Shown here one piece after another: positions 26,109-37,501 of a stretch of 64,000 nt of DNA (the stretch's first letter is position 1; the number at the start of each line of letters is the position of its first letter). The DNA is from Geoalkalibacter subterraneus. Its GTDB lineage: Bacteria > Desulfobacterota > Desulfuromonadia > Desulfuromonadales > Geoalkalibacteraceae. Location: assembly GCF_000827125.1 (NCBI RefSeq), contig NZ_CP010311.1:2811001-2875000 (forward strand), written 5' to 3'. Below the pieces are notes generated by a model that saw only the letters and a program-made list of their open reading frames with translations, had not been told where the DNA came from and did not search any database. The position numbers were made by a program, and so were the translations under genes.

Positions 26109-27026
26109 ATGATGAATCTGCATTCAATCAATCTCGACTGGGATTTTCTGATCGAACGCATCGATCGGCTGATGGACCTGACGGAAGAATTCCTCACCCG
26201 CAAACTCTCTGACGACATCGAAGCCGATCCGCAGATGTTCCGAACAGCCGTCGCCTTCCGCTGGAACCATGATGGACAGCTCGAAGCCCTTGAGCATCCG
26301 GACGTGGTGCAGCGCGAGCAGTTGCTCGGCCTCGACGACCACCTCGAACGCCTGCACCGCAATACCCACCAGTTCGTGGCGGGACTGCCCGCCAACAACA
26401 TCCTGCTGTGGGGCGAGCGCGGCACCGGCAAGTCCTCCGCGGTCAAAAGCCTGCTGCCGGTTTTTGCCGAACAGGGGCTGCGCATGATCGAAGTCCACAA
26501 GGAAGAACTCTACCATCTGCCAGCCATCACGCGCCTGCTGCGAAGCCAGCCCTACCGCTTCATCCTGTTCTGCGACGACCTCTCCTTCGATGAGAACGAG
26601 CCCGGCTATCGTGAACTTAAAACCCTGCTGCAGGGAGGATTGGAGGCGCCGCCGCCCAATATGCTGATCTACGCCACCGCCAACCGCCGCCACCTGATGC
26701 CGGAACGCCTGGATAACAACGCCGATTCAGTCGAGATTCATCCGGAGGAGGCCGTGGCGGAAAAGCTCTCCCTCTCCGACCGCTTCGGCATAACGCTTGG
26801 TTTCTATCCCGTCGATCAGCCGCACTATCTCGACATCGTTCGTCACCTGGCCCGCGAGAGAGAGTTGAACATCAGCGATGAAGACCTCTCACAGGAAGCT
26901 CTCCGCTGGGCGCTGTCCCGCGGGTCACGCTCAGGGCGAGTCGCGCATCAGTTCGTCGACGACCTGACCGGCCGCCTCGGATTGGCGGCCTTGAGCCGGG
27001 CCCGAAAAGCAGACAACGATCAGTGA
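26109..27026 (+). CDS. DUF815-family AAA ATPase
   Basis: A 305-residue predicted ATPase. The Walker A motif is WGERGTGKSSAVKSLL, the Walker B-like segment is FILFCDDLSFDE, followed by sensor-like LIYATANRRHLMPER and the arginine-rich SLSDRFGITLGFY. The family is widespread with no firmly known role. The ribosome site GGAGAA lies 10 bases before the ATG at 26109; a second ATG follows directly. It may be co-transcribed with nothing downstream, as the cytochrome begins 144 bases later. Confidence 0.85.
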   Translation: MMNLHSINLDWDFLIERIDRLMDLTEEFLTRKLSDDIEADPQMFRTAVAFRWNHDGQLEALEHPDVVQREQLLGLDDHLERLHRNTHQFVAGLPANNILLWGERGTGKSSAVKSLLPVFAEQGLRMIEVHKEELYHLPAITRLLRSQPYRFILFCDDLSFDENEPGYRELKTLLQGGLEAPPPNMLIYATANRRHLMPERLDNNADSVEIHPEEAVAEKLSLSDRFGITLGFYPVDQPHYLDIVRHLARERELNISDEDLSQEALRWALSRGSRSGRVAHQFVDDLTGRLGLAALSRARKADNDQ

Positions 27027-27170
27027 TTGCATGACCACCCCCTTTTCCGGTAAATTATCCGCCGATTTAGCCGTGAACCGTAATGGAACCCCCTGTGCCT
27101 GCAGCAGCGGACTCTTTTCGACCTGTACACATTCACCCTTCGGTTCCGGCATGCATCAGGAGGACCTGAC

Positions 27171-27716
27171 ATGAAAAAATGGTATTCGGTCGCGCTCTGC
27201 GCGGTCATTCTGTTATCACCCTTCGACACCTCGGCAAAACGCATCGCCGATGAGGTGCTTATACCAGTAGCCGAAACCGGCTCCGTCCGCTTCAGCCATT
27301 ATCGCCACATCGAAGTGCTGGGCAATAACTGCGTCATCTGTCACAACGACATCTTTCACATTCAGCCCGAAAAAAATCCCACCTTTACCATGGCGGATAT
27401 GGCGGAGGGCAAAAGTTGCGGCGCCTGCCACAATGGCCGTGAAGCGTTCGGAGTGAGCGGCAATTGCAGCCCCTGCCACCCCACCCGGGATGTTTCCTTT
27501 GAAATCCCGGATTTTGAAGATGTCACATTCAGCCATGACGAACACACCTTCCTATACGGATGCGTTGAATGCCACCCCGATCTGTTCCTGCCCCAACCCG
27601 ACAATCCTGCGGTCAGCATGGAAAGCATGAAAAAAGGGGAATCCTGTGGGGCCTGCCATGATGATTCGACCGCATTCTCGGTAGCCGGCAACTGCGAGCA
27701 GTGCCATCATCAGTAA
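27171..27716 (+). CDS. hexahaem cytochrome made of two c7-type domains
   Basis: A 181-residue secreted protein. The signal peptide ends near DTSA. Two tandem modules each have an F.H..H segment (VRFSHYRHIEVLGNNC; VTFSHDEHTFLYGC) and three haem sites (CVICH, CGACH, CSPCH; CVECH, CGACH, CEQCH). Module two repeats MESMKKGESCGACHD against MADMAEGKSCGACHN of module one, so it arose by duplication of a triheme c7 unit. The ribosome site AGGAGG is strong. A periplasmic electron carrier is likely. It stands alone between non-cytochrome genes. Confidence 0.92.
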   Translation: MKKWYSVALCAVILLSPFDTSAKRIADEVLIPVAETGSVRFSHYRHIEVLGNNCVICHNDIFHIQPEKNPTFTMADMAEGKSCGACHNGREAFGVSGNCSPCHPTRDVSFEIPDFEDVTFSHDEHTFLYGCVECHPDLFLPQPDNPAVSMESMKKGESCGACHDDSTAFSVAGNCEQCHHQ

Positions 27717-27920
27717 ACCGGCGGAGCACCCGTTTCGTCGAACAGGCGCGCCGGGACCAGCTACAGGAGAACCCCCTTAGAGCTGCACATTGCCGCCCTC
27801 CTGATCCTGAATTCGCAGCACCTCCGTCTCTCAGTATCGCCGCTTGTCCTTTCACTGTGGTTGGTGTATAAACGGGCGAATCCATGGAATCCATCACAGG
27901 AACACGCTACCGGAGGAACG

Positions 27921-28691
27921 ATGACCGCCAGCCTTCATGAAAATGAGGTTCTCAAGGCCTGCCGCACCCTGTTCGGGCCCGATGTCTGGCTGGATCGTCA
28001 TTTTCTGGGGTATCTTCAGCCCGACGGTGTCAGGGCGGCCTATCGCCAGCGCGCAAAGGAGACCCACCCTGACCGTTTTCCAGGCGAACAGCGGATCCAG
28101 AAGCTGCAGGCCGAGCACTTTCATGCCGTGCATCACGCCTACGATCTGGTTCGCTCCTTTCTGGCCCAACGTGACCAGGCGGGCTTGAAATTCAGCACCA
28201 GCAGAACGTCGCACCAGAGGGAACAACCGCCTCCCCATGCTCACCCGCACCGCGAGAAGCCTGCGCACAGCGGCAGTGGGCCGATTCCGTCGCGCGCCTA
28301 TGAAATCGGCTCTTATCTCTACGCGGCCGGGGCCATCGGCTATCACGCGCTGATAGAAGCGCTGGTGTGGCAGCGCCGCCAACGCCCGCCCGTGGGAGAG
28401 ACCGCCCGCCGATGGGGCTGGCTCGACGAGCAGACCATCCGGCGCATCATGCTGCACCGCAGCAGGCACTGCCGCCGCTTCGGCGAAAAGGCTGTGGAGA
28501 TGGGGCTACTCACCCCCTTTCAAGTGCGCACCCTGCTGTTTCACCAGCGCAGCCGCCATCAGAAACTGGGGCAGTATTTCGTGCAGCAGGGCTATTTGAG
28601 CGCTGAAGAACTCGATGCCCTGGTGCAGCAGATGCACGGCCACAACGCTCGGGTTCACCTGCACGCCGGCCCGCGACGCAGCGCGTCCTGA
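27921..28691 (+). CDS. J-domain-like protein with C-terminal repeat region
   Basis: A 256-residue protein. Residues about 10-80 resemble a J domain: YRQRAKETHPDRFPG has the HPD motif that stimulates DnaK. A His/Pro-rich linker (PPPHAHPHREKP) follows. The C-terminal half has IGSYLYAAGAIGYHALIEALVWQRRQRPPVGE and a later LLTPFQVRTLLFHQRSR...LGQYFVQQGYLS, related two-helix units also seen in delta-proteobacterial regulators. The ribosome site CGGAGGAA fixes the ATG at 27921. The cellular role is unknown; a co-chaperone for a specific client is a reasonable guess. Confidence 0.75.
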   Translation: MTASLHENEVLKACRTLFGPDVWLDRHFLGYLQPDGVRAAYRQRAKETHPDRFPGEQRIQKLQAEHFHAVHHAYDLVRSFLAQRDQAGLKFSTSRTSHQREQPPPHAHPHREKPAHSGSGPIPSRAYEIGSYLYAAGAIGYHALIEALVWQRRQRPPVGETARRWGWLDEQTIRRIMLHRSRHCRRFGEKAVEMGLLTPFQVRTLLFHQRSRHQKLGQYFVQQGYLSAEELDALVQQMHGHNARVHLHAGPRRSAS

Positions 28692-28798
28692 CCTGACCCT
28701 GTTCTGGCGGGCCCCTTATTTACATCCACTCTCGGCCCATCCGCACTTATAACCACCCTGACATCTTTTATCCACCTGACTTCCGGAGGTTCTTCTTC

Positions 28799-29974
28799 AT
28801 GGGAATTACTGCCAACAGCGTCAATCTCGTGCAATACCAGGTACTGGAAATTCCTGAAACGGGCGACTCCGCCGAATGGGCGCGCCCGCTGCTTGAAGCA
28901 AATGCTTTTGCCTCCATCGACAACTCGACGGAGGAATCCGCCATTGGCTGGGCCACCATCGACGACCCGATGAATGCCGACTTCACCGACCCGCGCGATT
29001 TTTTCCGCTCGCCCTACCTGTGCTTCACCCTGCGCCAGGACCGGCGCCGCGTGCCGTCCGCCCTGCTGAGGCGTCGCCTGAAGGAGGCCGAGGCGGAGTT
29101 TCTCTCCTCGCACCCCACCCTGCTGCGAGTTCCCAAGCAGAAGCGCGAGGAACTGCGCGAGTCGGTGCACAACTCCCTGCTGGCCAGGACTCTGCCGACA
29201 CCTTCCACCTTCGATATCGCCTGGAACGTTGAACGGGGACTGCTGTTTTTCACCGGCACCTCCAGCCGCGCCATCGAAGCATTCGAGGGACTCTTCCGCC
29301 AGACGTTTCCCGAACTGCGGCTTGTGGCCCGCCACCCGTTCGCCCACGCCCGTTCGGTGGTCAATCCTGATCTACAGGACACCCTCGAAGACCTTAACCA
29401 GGCCGCCACAGATGCGGTTGTCGAAATGACCGAAGCCAACGCCTGGCTGGGCCAGGATTTTCTGTACTGGCTGCTGTACGCCACTGTCGAAGGCCGCGAC
29501 CGGTTCAAGGTCAACCAGGACGGCCCCGCGGTGCGCGATGAGCTTTTCACCGCCTTTCTCGACAACCGGCTGGTCCTGACGGGGCTTGGCGACCACGGCC
29601 CCCAGAAGATCACTGTAGCCGGCCCTCAGGAAAATTTTTCCGAAGTGCGCGCCGCCCTGGCTCGCGGCAAGGCCATCAGCGAAGCCACCATCCATTTCGA
29701 AAAAATGGAAAACGAATGGAAAACCAACCTGAAAAGCGAGCCGTTTTACTTCGGCTCCTTCAAGGGGCCTGCCGTGAAACTGGAAAAGGACGAAATCACC
29801 GACGAGAAAAGTGAGCACGAAGCCGTTTTTCTCGAGAAGATGCATGTACTGGAAGAAGGGATGCAGCTCTTCGACAGCCTGCTGGCCGCTTTTCTGCGGG
29901 AACGTCTGGCGGAGGACTGGTCTGCGCGTTCTGAAGAGATGAAAGCGCAGCTTCTATCGGAAACTTCAGTCTAA
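28799..29974 (+). CDS. rdgC: RdgC-like recombination-associated protein
   Basis: A 391-residue protein. The region from YLCFTLRQDRRRVPSALLRRR through LRESVHNSLLARTLPTPSTFDIAWNVERGLLFFTGTSSRAIEAF resembles the RdgC family, ring-shaped DNA-binding proteins that limit RecA loading in E. coli. It is about 90 residues longer than E. coli RdgC, with extra acidic C-terminal sequence. The ribosome site GGAGG is strong. The end overlaps the convergent aat gene by nine bases. The family call rests on pattern recognition. Confidence 0.7.
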   Translation: MGITANSVNLVQYQVLEIPETGDSAEWARPLLEANAFASIDNSTEESAIGWATIDDPMNADFTDPRDFFRSPYLCFTLRQDRRRVPSALLRRRLKEAEAEFLSSHPTLLRVPKQKREELRESVHNSLLARTLPTPSTFDIAWNVERGLLFFTGTSSRAIEAFEGLFRQTFPELRLVARHPFAHARSVVNPDLQDTLEDLNQAATDAVVEMTEANAWLGQDFLYWLLYATVEGRDRFKVNQDGPAVRDELFTAFLDNRLVLTGLGDHGPQKITVAGPQENFSEVRAALARGKAISEATIHFEKMENEWKTNLKSEPFYFGSFKGPAVKLEKDEITDEKSEHEAVFLEKMHVLEEGMQLFDSLLAAFLRERLAEDWSARSEEMKAQLLSETSV

Positions 29975-30658
29975 CCGAAAGGGGCCGGGATCGGGGTGGG
30001 TGGATGGCATGACGCCGCCGCGGCGCAGACGCTGAAGGAATTCGTCCCTTGGAATGCCCTGTGCCCCCAGAGAGCGCAGATGATCGTTGGGCATCTGGCA
30101 GTCAAGCAGCTCGAATTCAAGGTGTCGCAGCCGCCGGACCAGTTCCGCCAGAGCCACTTTGGAGGCATTGGAGGCGCGGTGGAACATGGATTCGCCGAAA
30201 AAGCAACGGCCCAGAGAGACGCCGTAAAGGCCGCCCACCAGGTCATCCGCCCGCCAGACCTCCACCGAGTGGGCAAAACCCATGTCATGCAGCTGCACAT
30301 AGCTGTCACGCAGCTGGGGCGTGATCCATGTCCCCTCGCCGCTCTGCAGGCGCAGATCCGCGCAGGCGTCGATCACCCCGGCAAAGTTCCGGTCGAAGGT
30401 CACCTCAAAGGAGCCACGGCGCAGCACTCTGGCAAGACTGCGCGAGACGTGAAGGCGGTCGAGTTCGAGAATAAAACGCGGATCGGGAGACCACCACAGG
30501 ATCGGGTCCCCCTCATTGAACCAGGGGAAAATGCCCATCGAGTAGGCCAGCAGAAGCCGCTGCGGCGAGAGATCGCCGCCCACGGCCAGCAGGCCGTTGT
30601 CATCGGCCATCTGTGGCGGCGGAAAAACCGGCTCGGGAATCAGCTGATAGATCGGCAC
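29966..30658 (-). CDS. aat: leucyl/phenylalanyl-tRNA-protein transferase
   Basis: This 230-residue enzyme adds Leu or Phe to N-terminal Lys/Arg of proteins, creating N-degrons. It shows FPPPQMADDNGLLAVGGDLSPQRLLLAYSMGIFPW, WWSPDPR, GEGTWIT, AHSVEVW and GGLYGVSLGRCFFGESMFH, all typical. The GTG start at 30658 gives MPIYQLIPEP. It lies directly downstream of clpA and clpS, the unfoldase and adaptor that degrade its products, so the three form an N-end-rule module. Confidence 0.95.
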   Translation of the reverse strand: MPIYQLIPEPVFPPPQMADDNGLLAVGGDLSPQRLLLAYSMGIFPWFNEGDPILWWSPDPRFILELDRLHVSRSLARVLRRGSFEVTFDRNFAGVIDACADLRLQSGEGTWITPQLRDSYVQLHDMGFAHSVEVWRADDLVGGLYGVSLGRCFFGESMFHRASNASKVALAELVRRLRHLEFELLDCQMPNDHLRSLGAQGIPRDEFLQRLRRGGVMPSTHPDPGPFRLD

Positions 30659-30732
30659 GGAGAAACCGGGGAAAGAGGTCAGGCAGACCCGGAAGTGTTT
30701 CGCTGCGATCGCGAGACACTTCCGGGCACGAC

Positions 30733-32976
<2,244 letters not shown>

Positions 32977-33001
32977 GGCTCCACCCATAGATTAGCGAGG
33001 C

Positions 33002-33334
33002 TCAGGCCTCCTCCATGCTGCATTTGAGGGGGTGCCCCTCTTCCTTGGCCAACGCATGAACCTTCATGACCTTGGTCTCGGCGATCTCGTGCGGGAACAC
33101 GCCACAGACCCCTGCCCCCTTGTAATGAATATTGAGCATGATGCGATGGGCTTCCGCGGGGCTCTTGCGAAAAACCGTCTCCAGTGTGCGCACCACGAAC
33201 TCCATGGTCGTGTAATCATCGTTGTGCATGATCACCTTGTATAACGATGGATGTTTGACCTTGCTGCGGCTTTCGGATGCTACCCCCGCCTGATCTCCAG
33301 GAGACTTTCTTGGCACGACGCGACCGACCTCCAT
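33002..33334 (-). CDS. clpS: ClpA adaptor protein ClpS
   Basis: This 110-residue adaptor binds N-degron residues and feeds substrates to ClpA. The conserved core is YKVIMHNDDYTTMEFVV, then AHRIMLNIHYKGAGVCGVF and ETKVMKVHALAKEEGHPLKC. The disordered basic N-terminus is as expected. It is immediately upstream of clpA on the same strand. Confidence 0.96.
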   Translation of the reverse strand: MEVGRVVPRKSPGDQAGVASESRSKVKHPSLYKVIMHNDDYTTMEFVVRTLETVFRKSPAEAHRIMLNIHYKGAGVCGVFPHEIAETKVMKVHALAKEEGHPLKCSMEEA

Positions 33335-33371
33335 CTTTATGACTCAACGGCAATGAACATATATAATTTAG

Positions 33372-33680
33372 CATAGGTACGAGCAATTATCCAAGGGTGT
33401 TGAGGCCGGAAAACTGCAGGTGAGCGAGCAGCGCTATCGCGACCTCTACATCAACACACCGGGCATACTGCACAGCATCGACAAGGATCTGCGGTTGGTT
33501 GAGGTCAGCAACCACTGGCTTGAAAGGATGGGCTACCAACGCAAAGAGGTTCTCGGCCGCCCTTTCACCGACTTTATGACGGCCAACTCCCGCCGCACCG
33601 CTCTTGAAGAGATTATCCCGCGATTTCTCGCCACCGGTTCCGTACGCGACGTGCCTTATCTCTGCCTGTATGAACCCTGA
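33372..33680 (+). pseudogene. PAS-domain remnant of a sensory protein
   Basis: The open frame from 33372 reads as an internal linker (YEQLSKGVEAGKLQVSEQRYRDLY) followed by most of a PAS domain (NTPGILHSIDKDLRLVEVSNHWLERMGY...EVLGRPFTDFM). It stops at VRDVPYLCLYEP, where a PAS domain would normally continue. No good start or ribosome site is present and no output domain follows. It therefore looks like an internal fragment of a lost histidine kinase or cyclase. A GTG at 33420 could start an 86-residue protein. Confidence 0.6.
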
Positions 33681-33711
33681 CAGTTTTGCAGACCGCCATT
33701 TCTTCCCCCGG

Positions 33712-33740
33712 TTGACAGAGTGACGCGCCTGACATATACC
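33712..33740 (+). promoter_or_regulatory. sigma70-type promoter for the OmpA-like lipoprotein
   Basis: A perfect TTGACA (33712-33717) lies 17 bases before TATACC (33735-33740), about 88 bases before the start codon. Confidence 0.65.
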
Positions 33741-33827
33741 TGAATCGGCAACAGATTTTCTGCTATGTGTCGGCACCCATATCCGACGGCTGGTGTCATC
33801 ATCATTCTTTAATCCGGGAGGATCAAC

Positions 33828-35321
33828 ATGTCCATAAAAACCCGCTTAGCATATTTTGTCGGCCTGAGCCTGCTGACCCTTCTCCTTAATGGCTGCGGCG
33901 GAGCCTCCGGCCTCCAGGTTGAACCTATCTCCCTGAGCGAAAACCCCAGCGAGCAGATTGAAAGCCTTGAAACCGAGGTGACCACCGCCCGCGTCAAAGA
34001 ACTCCACATCCTGGCTCCCGAATCGATGGCAGCGGCGAAGGAGGCTCTTGACGCGGCACAGGAGGGTCTTCGCGAAGACAAGGGCGTTGAGACCATCCTG
34101 CAGAAGGTCGCCCTGGGGCGCGCCCATCTCGAGAAGGCCCGCGAGCAGGCGGTACTTGCCCAGACTGTCCTGGCCAAACCCCTCGAAGCCCGGCGCAAAG
34201 CGCTGGAAGCGGGGGCGGTACAGATCGGCAGCGATTATCTTGCCGCCGAAAACCGTCTCGTCGAATTGGCACGGGCGCTGGAAAATGAACGACTGGACTG
34301 GGCCGCTAAACATGCGCCGGGGGCCGCCCGACAATTCAGTGATCTGGAACTGCGCGCCATTAAAAATACAGCCCTGGGCGAAGCTCGGCGCATTCTGGCA
34401 CAGGCAGAGAAAAAAGGCGCCGGAAACATGGTTCCGGCCAGTTTCGCACGTGCTCGCGGGATCCTGCAGGAAACCGACGACTATATCACCAACAATCGCT
34501 ACCAGAACGACATCATTGAGGACAAGGCCCGGAACACCCTGTTTGAAGCCCGGCGCACAGCCATTCTGCTGGAGTACAGCCGTCGCTTCAAAGAGATGAC
34601 GCCTGAACAGATCGCGCTCTTTGTAGAAGAGCTGCTGCGGACGCCGACCCTTCGCCTGGCCGGTGAACCTGAACTGCGCGACCGCCCCTTCGAGGCACAG
34701 GCCGAAACACTGGCCCGGACCATCACTGAGCTGCAGGCAGGACAGCAGGCGCAGAAAAGCCAGATCGAGGCGGCCAGGCAGCAGATTGCATCTCTGGAGG
34801 GAATCACCGAACAGGAGAAAGCCGCCAAGGAACTCTATATCTGGGAGCAGAAAGCGACCAAGGAAAAGCTGGAACGCGAGCGGAGGTTCCAGCAGATTTT
34901 CGATGAAATTCAGGAGATGTTTGCGCCGGAGGAGGCGGAGGTTTACAAGCAGGGCAATCACCTGGTGATTCGCCTGCGTGGAATCCGTTTCCCGGTGGGG
35001 AAAGCCGTTATCGCACCCAACAACTACCCACTGCTGGGCAAGGTCCGCCGCGCCATCCGCACCTTCAACGAGCCGGCGGTCACCATTGAAGGACATACCG
35101 ACAGCACAGGAAGCGATGCGGCCAATGCCTCTCTGTCCCAGGCACGGGCAGATGCCGTCCGCCAATATTTCATTGCGAATGAAATCCTGCCCCCCGATCG
35201 AATCATTGCAGTCGGTTACGGCTCACGCCGTCCGCTTGCCCCCAACACCACCACTGAGGGGCGAGCCATCAACCGCCGCATCGATGTAATTATTACCCCG
35301 CAGTCGCAGAGTTCTTTATGA
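33828..35321 (+). CDS. OmpA-family lipoprotein with long coiled-coil region
   Basis: A 497-residue lipoprotein (signal ending LLLNGC). Residues about 45-340 are helical and charged, with DUF4398-like ESMAAAKEALDAAQEGL and later long coiled-coil (ITELQAGQQAQKSQIEAARQQIASLEG). Residues about 385-490 are an OmpA/MotB peptidoglycan-binding domain: IRFPVGKAVIAPNNYPLL, TIEGHTDSTGSDAANASLSQARADAVRQYF and the NRRIDVII end. It probably tethers the outer membrane to peptidoglycan. GGGAGG precedes the ATG. It stands alone with its own promoter. Confidence 0.92.
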   Translation: MSIKTRLAYFVGLSLLTLLLNGCGGASGLQVEPISLSENPSEQIESLETEVTTARVKELHILAPESMAAAKEALDAAQEGLREDKGVETILQKVALGRAHLEKAREQAVLAQTVLAKPLEARRKALEAGAVQIGSDYLAAENRLVELARALENERLDWAAKHAPGAARQFSDLELRAIKNTALGEARRILAQAEKKGAGNMVPASFARARGILQETDDYITNNRYQNDIIEDKARNTLFEARRTAILLEYSRRFKEMTPEQIALFVEELLRTPTLRLAGEPELRDRPFEAQAETLARTITELQAGQQAQKSQIEAARQQIASLEGITEQEKAAKELYIWEQKATKEKLERERRFQQIFDEIQEMFAPEEAEVYKQGNHLVIRLRGIRFPVGKAVIAPNNYPLLGKVRRAIRTFNEPAVTIEGHTDSTGSDAANASLSQARADAVRQYFIANEILPPDRIIAVGYGSRRPLAPNTTTEGRAINRRIDVIITPQSQSSL

Positions 35322-35427
35322 AAGATTGGACAATAGAAACGCACAAAAAAATGCGCGCCGGCCAGGAGGGATATCCGACGCGCGAAGGGAACGAGAGGTG
35401 AGTAAGAGTCTCTGCCATCTCGCAGTT

Positions 35428-35452
35428 AAATATTACCATGGTGGTAATATTT
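35428..35452. terminator. AT-rich hairpin at the end of the YkgJ-like gene
   Basis: AAATATTACCA and TGGTAATATTT form a perfect 11-bp stem with a 3-base loop, overlapping the stop codon of the minus-strand gene and 107 bases past the plus-strand OmpA-like gene. It lacks a GC-rich stem, so termination is uncertain. Confidence 0.45.
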
Positions 35453-36122
35453 AAGCAAGACCAGGGGATATTTTCTCGATTCCGCTCGACTCGCACAACA
35501 GAGCGGATGCCGCGCATGAAAGTCTGGAGCTGCGCGCATCATGTCCCAGGGCCTGCAGGGCGTCGCCCAATCCCTGAAAAGCCGCTTCATAAATCTTTCT
35601 CTGCACCAGGTTCATGACGACCGGTTTTTCTTCTCCGAAAACGGGGGCCGCCAGGGCTTCGCGGCAGGCATACGCATCGGTCGAAGTAATCGCCCGGCAC
35701 ATCAGCGGGCGCTGCGGCCAGATGGAACAGTTTTCCCGTTCATCGAGAAAACCACATGAACGGCGCACAAAAAGCCGCTCCTCTTCATCGAGCCAGCGCA
35801 CTTCGCGGGCAAGCTGCAGCAATCTCCCCTCCAGTTCGCGGCGCGCCTGCCCCGAAAAATTCTGCCGGACATAATGAGCTATACCAACCACCTCGGGTTC
35901 GAGCACTGCCACATTGACCATGCAGCAGGTTCCGCACCCCGGCCCGCATGCAATCGACAGACTTTCTTTTCCCTCCTGCCACTGCCGCAGAGTTTTCTCG
36001 CAATGTTCATAAACGGCACCCAGCAGGGCAACGACCGCGGGACTCTCCTCTGAACCGGCCCCTGTCATTCCGGCATGGGCCAGGTCACGGCATTGCTGTC
36101 GGAAAGTGTCAAAATCAAACAT
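35451..36122 (-). CDS. YkgJ-family cysteine-cluster protein
   Basis: A 223-residue cytoplasmic protein with the family motif ACGPGCGTCCMVNVAV (CX3CX2CC), followed by RRSCGFLDERENCSIWPQRPLMCRAITS and a further YACREAL. The cysteines are thought to bind a metal, zinc or an Fe-S cluster. The family is common in anaerobes and its function is not settled. GAGGAGG precedes the ATG. It is oriented with the tmcAL/sfsA/serB genes but separated from them by 96 bases. Confidence 0.82.
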   Translation of the reverse strand: MFDFDTFRQQCRDLAHAGMTGAGSEESPAVVALLGAVYEHCEKTLRQWQEGKESLSIACGPGCGTCCMVNVAVLEPEVVGIAHYVRQNFSGQARRELEGRLLQLAREVRWLDEEERLFVRRSCGFLDERENCSIWPQRPLMCRAITSTDAYACREALAAPVFGEEKPVVMNLVQRKIYEAAFQGLGDALQALGHDARSSRLSCAASALLCESSGIEKISPGLA

Positions 36123-36218
36123 CGCTCCTCCTCTCCCCCGCTCAACCGCATTTCAGTTTTAAAACAATGTTTACTTGAAAACACGGGAAGTGCAACAGAA
36201 AGGGAGGGGCAAGAGCCT

Positions 36219-37475
36219 TCAGGGAAGCATGCAGGGTGACTGAAAATAGTCGCGTCCGCGCGGGCCGCCGGGCCATTTTTCCTGCAGAAGCGTATAATAA
36301 CGGGTGGCCCGCACCTGCAGATCGAGCTGCTGCAGAGCTGTTCTGGACAGAAAAGATTCCCGACCGTAGCGCCGTTTGAGCTGGGCATGCACGCGGGAGA
36401 AATTCTGAATCAAGGGCAGTTGCAGGTCTTTGCGGCAGTGGGCGAGATACTTCCTACCGCGTGCACTCGCCCCGAGCAGTGTGATGAAAAGGGGGCCTGT
36501 TGCCAGGGACTCCTCCATCCACTTGCGCTCAACCCCGAGGAGGACGTGGCTGAGCATCCGCGTAACGCGGGTGCGGGTGAAATGCCGTGATTTGACCGCT
36601 GCAACCAACTCGTCGTAGTCGCTGCTCGCCTCCACAGCTGCGGCAAGACGGTGTTCGATACCGTCTTCCACCAGGTAAAACGGCTTCACGGCCTGCGCCC
36701 CCTGCAGAATCCGCCCGAGAAGCAGGGTCAGAAGGCGCTCCCGGTCGGGAGTCGCGCCCCTGGCAAGAGCATCGAACAGGGGAGCATGTGCCGCTTGCGG
36801 AAGAAAGGCCGCAACATCCTGCCCTTGCCGCAGTCGATGGCGGATCGCCGTCGCGCTGGCGATATCATGCGCGCCCGGTTCAAGATCATGGAATCCGCCA
36901 CCGATACGGGGAACGGTATAAGCCTGAACGGCGCTACCGGATTCCTTGAGGGCGCGGAGATATTCGATCCCTAGGATATTGTTGGGATGTGACAGAACCT
37001 CAGCAACATTTTCTTGAAAACCCGCCTGCCGCACCGAAGCCGCACGGGCCCGGGGGTAATTTTCCCCCAGACCCAGGCGGCGGCGAATATCTTTCTCCAG
37101 CCCCTGCCTGTCCCGCTCCAGCGCGGCTTCGGCCTGCATCAGCAGCGCCAGATCCCCGGCCTCACTGCCGAAGCATAGAGCCTGCATGGAGTTGCCGAAG
37201 CTGTTCAGCACAGAAACCGCCCCGCGGGCGAAATGAGGCGCGCTGTTGCAGGCCCAGGGAAAGGGCAATTCCACCACCAGGTCGACTCCGGCGCGCAACG
37301 CCGTCTCGGCCCGCACCCATTTATCCACCAGCGCCGGCTCGCCGCGCTGTAGGAAATGGCCGCTCATCACCGCCACCGAAACCTGGGCGCCGGTCAGGCG
37401 CAGGCTCTCGCGCAGGTGATGTTCATGCCCGCGGTGAAAGGGGTTGTATTCGGTGATCAGGCCGACGGCACGCAT
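36219..37475 (-). CDS. tmcAL: tRNA(Met) cytidine acetate ligase-like nucleotidyltransferase
   Basis: A 418-residue protein with the HxGH nucleotidyltransferase motif in MRAVGLITEYNPFHRGHEHHL, then VAVMSGHFLQRGEPALVDKWVRAE, LPFPWACNSAPHFA and the ILGIEYLRAL segment, as in TmcAL (YlbM). TmcAL acetylates C34 of elongator tRNA-Met using acetate and ATP. The ATG at 37475 is chosen because the conserved N-terminus begins there. AAGGAG precedes it and an upstream in-frame ATG would run into sfsA. It is in a row with sfsA and serB. Confidence 0.88.
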   Translation of the reverse strand: MRAVGLITEYNPFHRGHEHHLRESLRLTGAQVSVAVMSGHFLQRGEPALVDKWVRAETALRAGVDLVVELPFPWACNSAPHFARGAVSVLNSFGNSMQALCFGSEAGDLALLMQAEAALERDRQGLEKDIRRRLGLGENYPRARAASVRQAGFQENVAEVLSHPNNILGIEYLRALKESGSAVQAYTVPRIGGGFHDLEPGAHDIASATAIRHRLRQGQDVAAFLPQAAHAPLFDALARGATPDRERLLTLLLGRILQGAQAVKPFYLVEDGIEHRLAAAVEASSDYDELVAAVKSRHFTRTRVTRMLSHVLLGVERKWMEESLATGPLFITLLGASARGRKYLAHCRKDLQLPLIQNFSRVHAQLKRRYGRESFLSRTALQQLDLQVRATRYYTLLQEKWPGGPRGRDYFQSPCMLP

Positions 37476-37501
37476 GAAAAGATCGGGCGCTCCTTCTGGC
37501 G

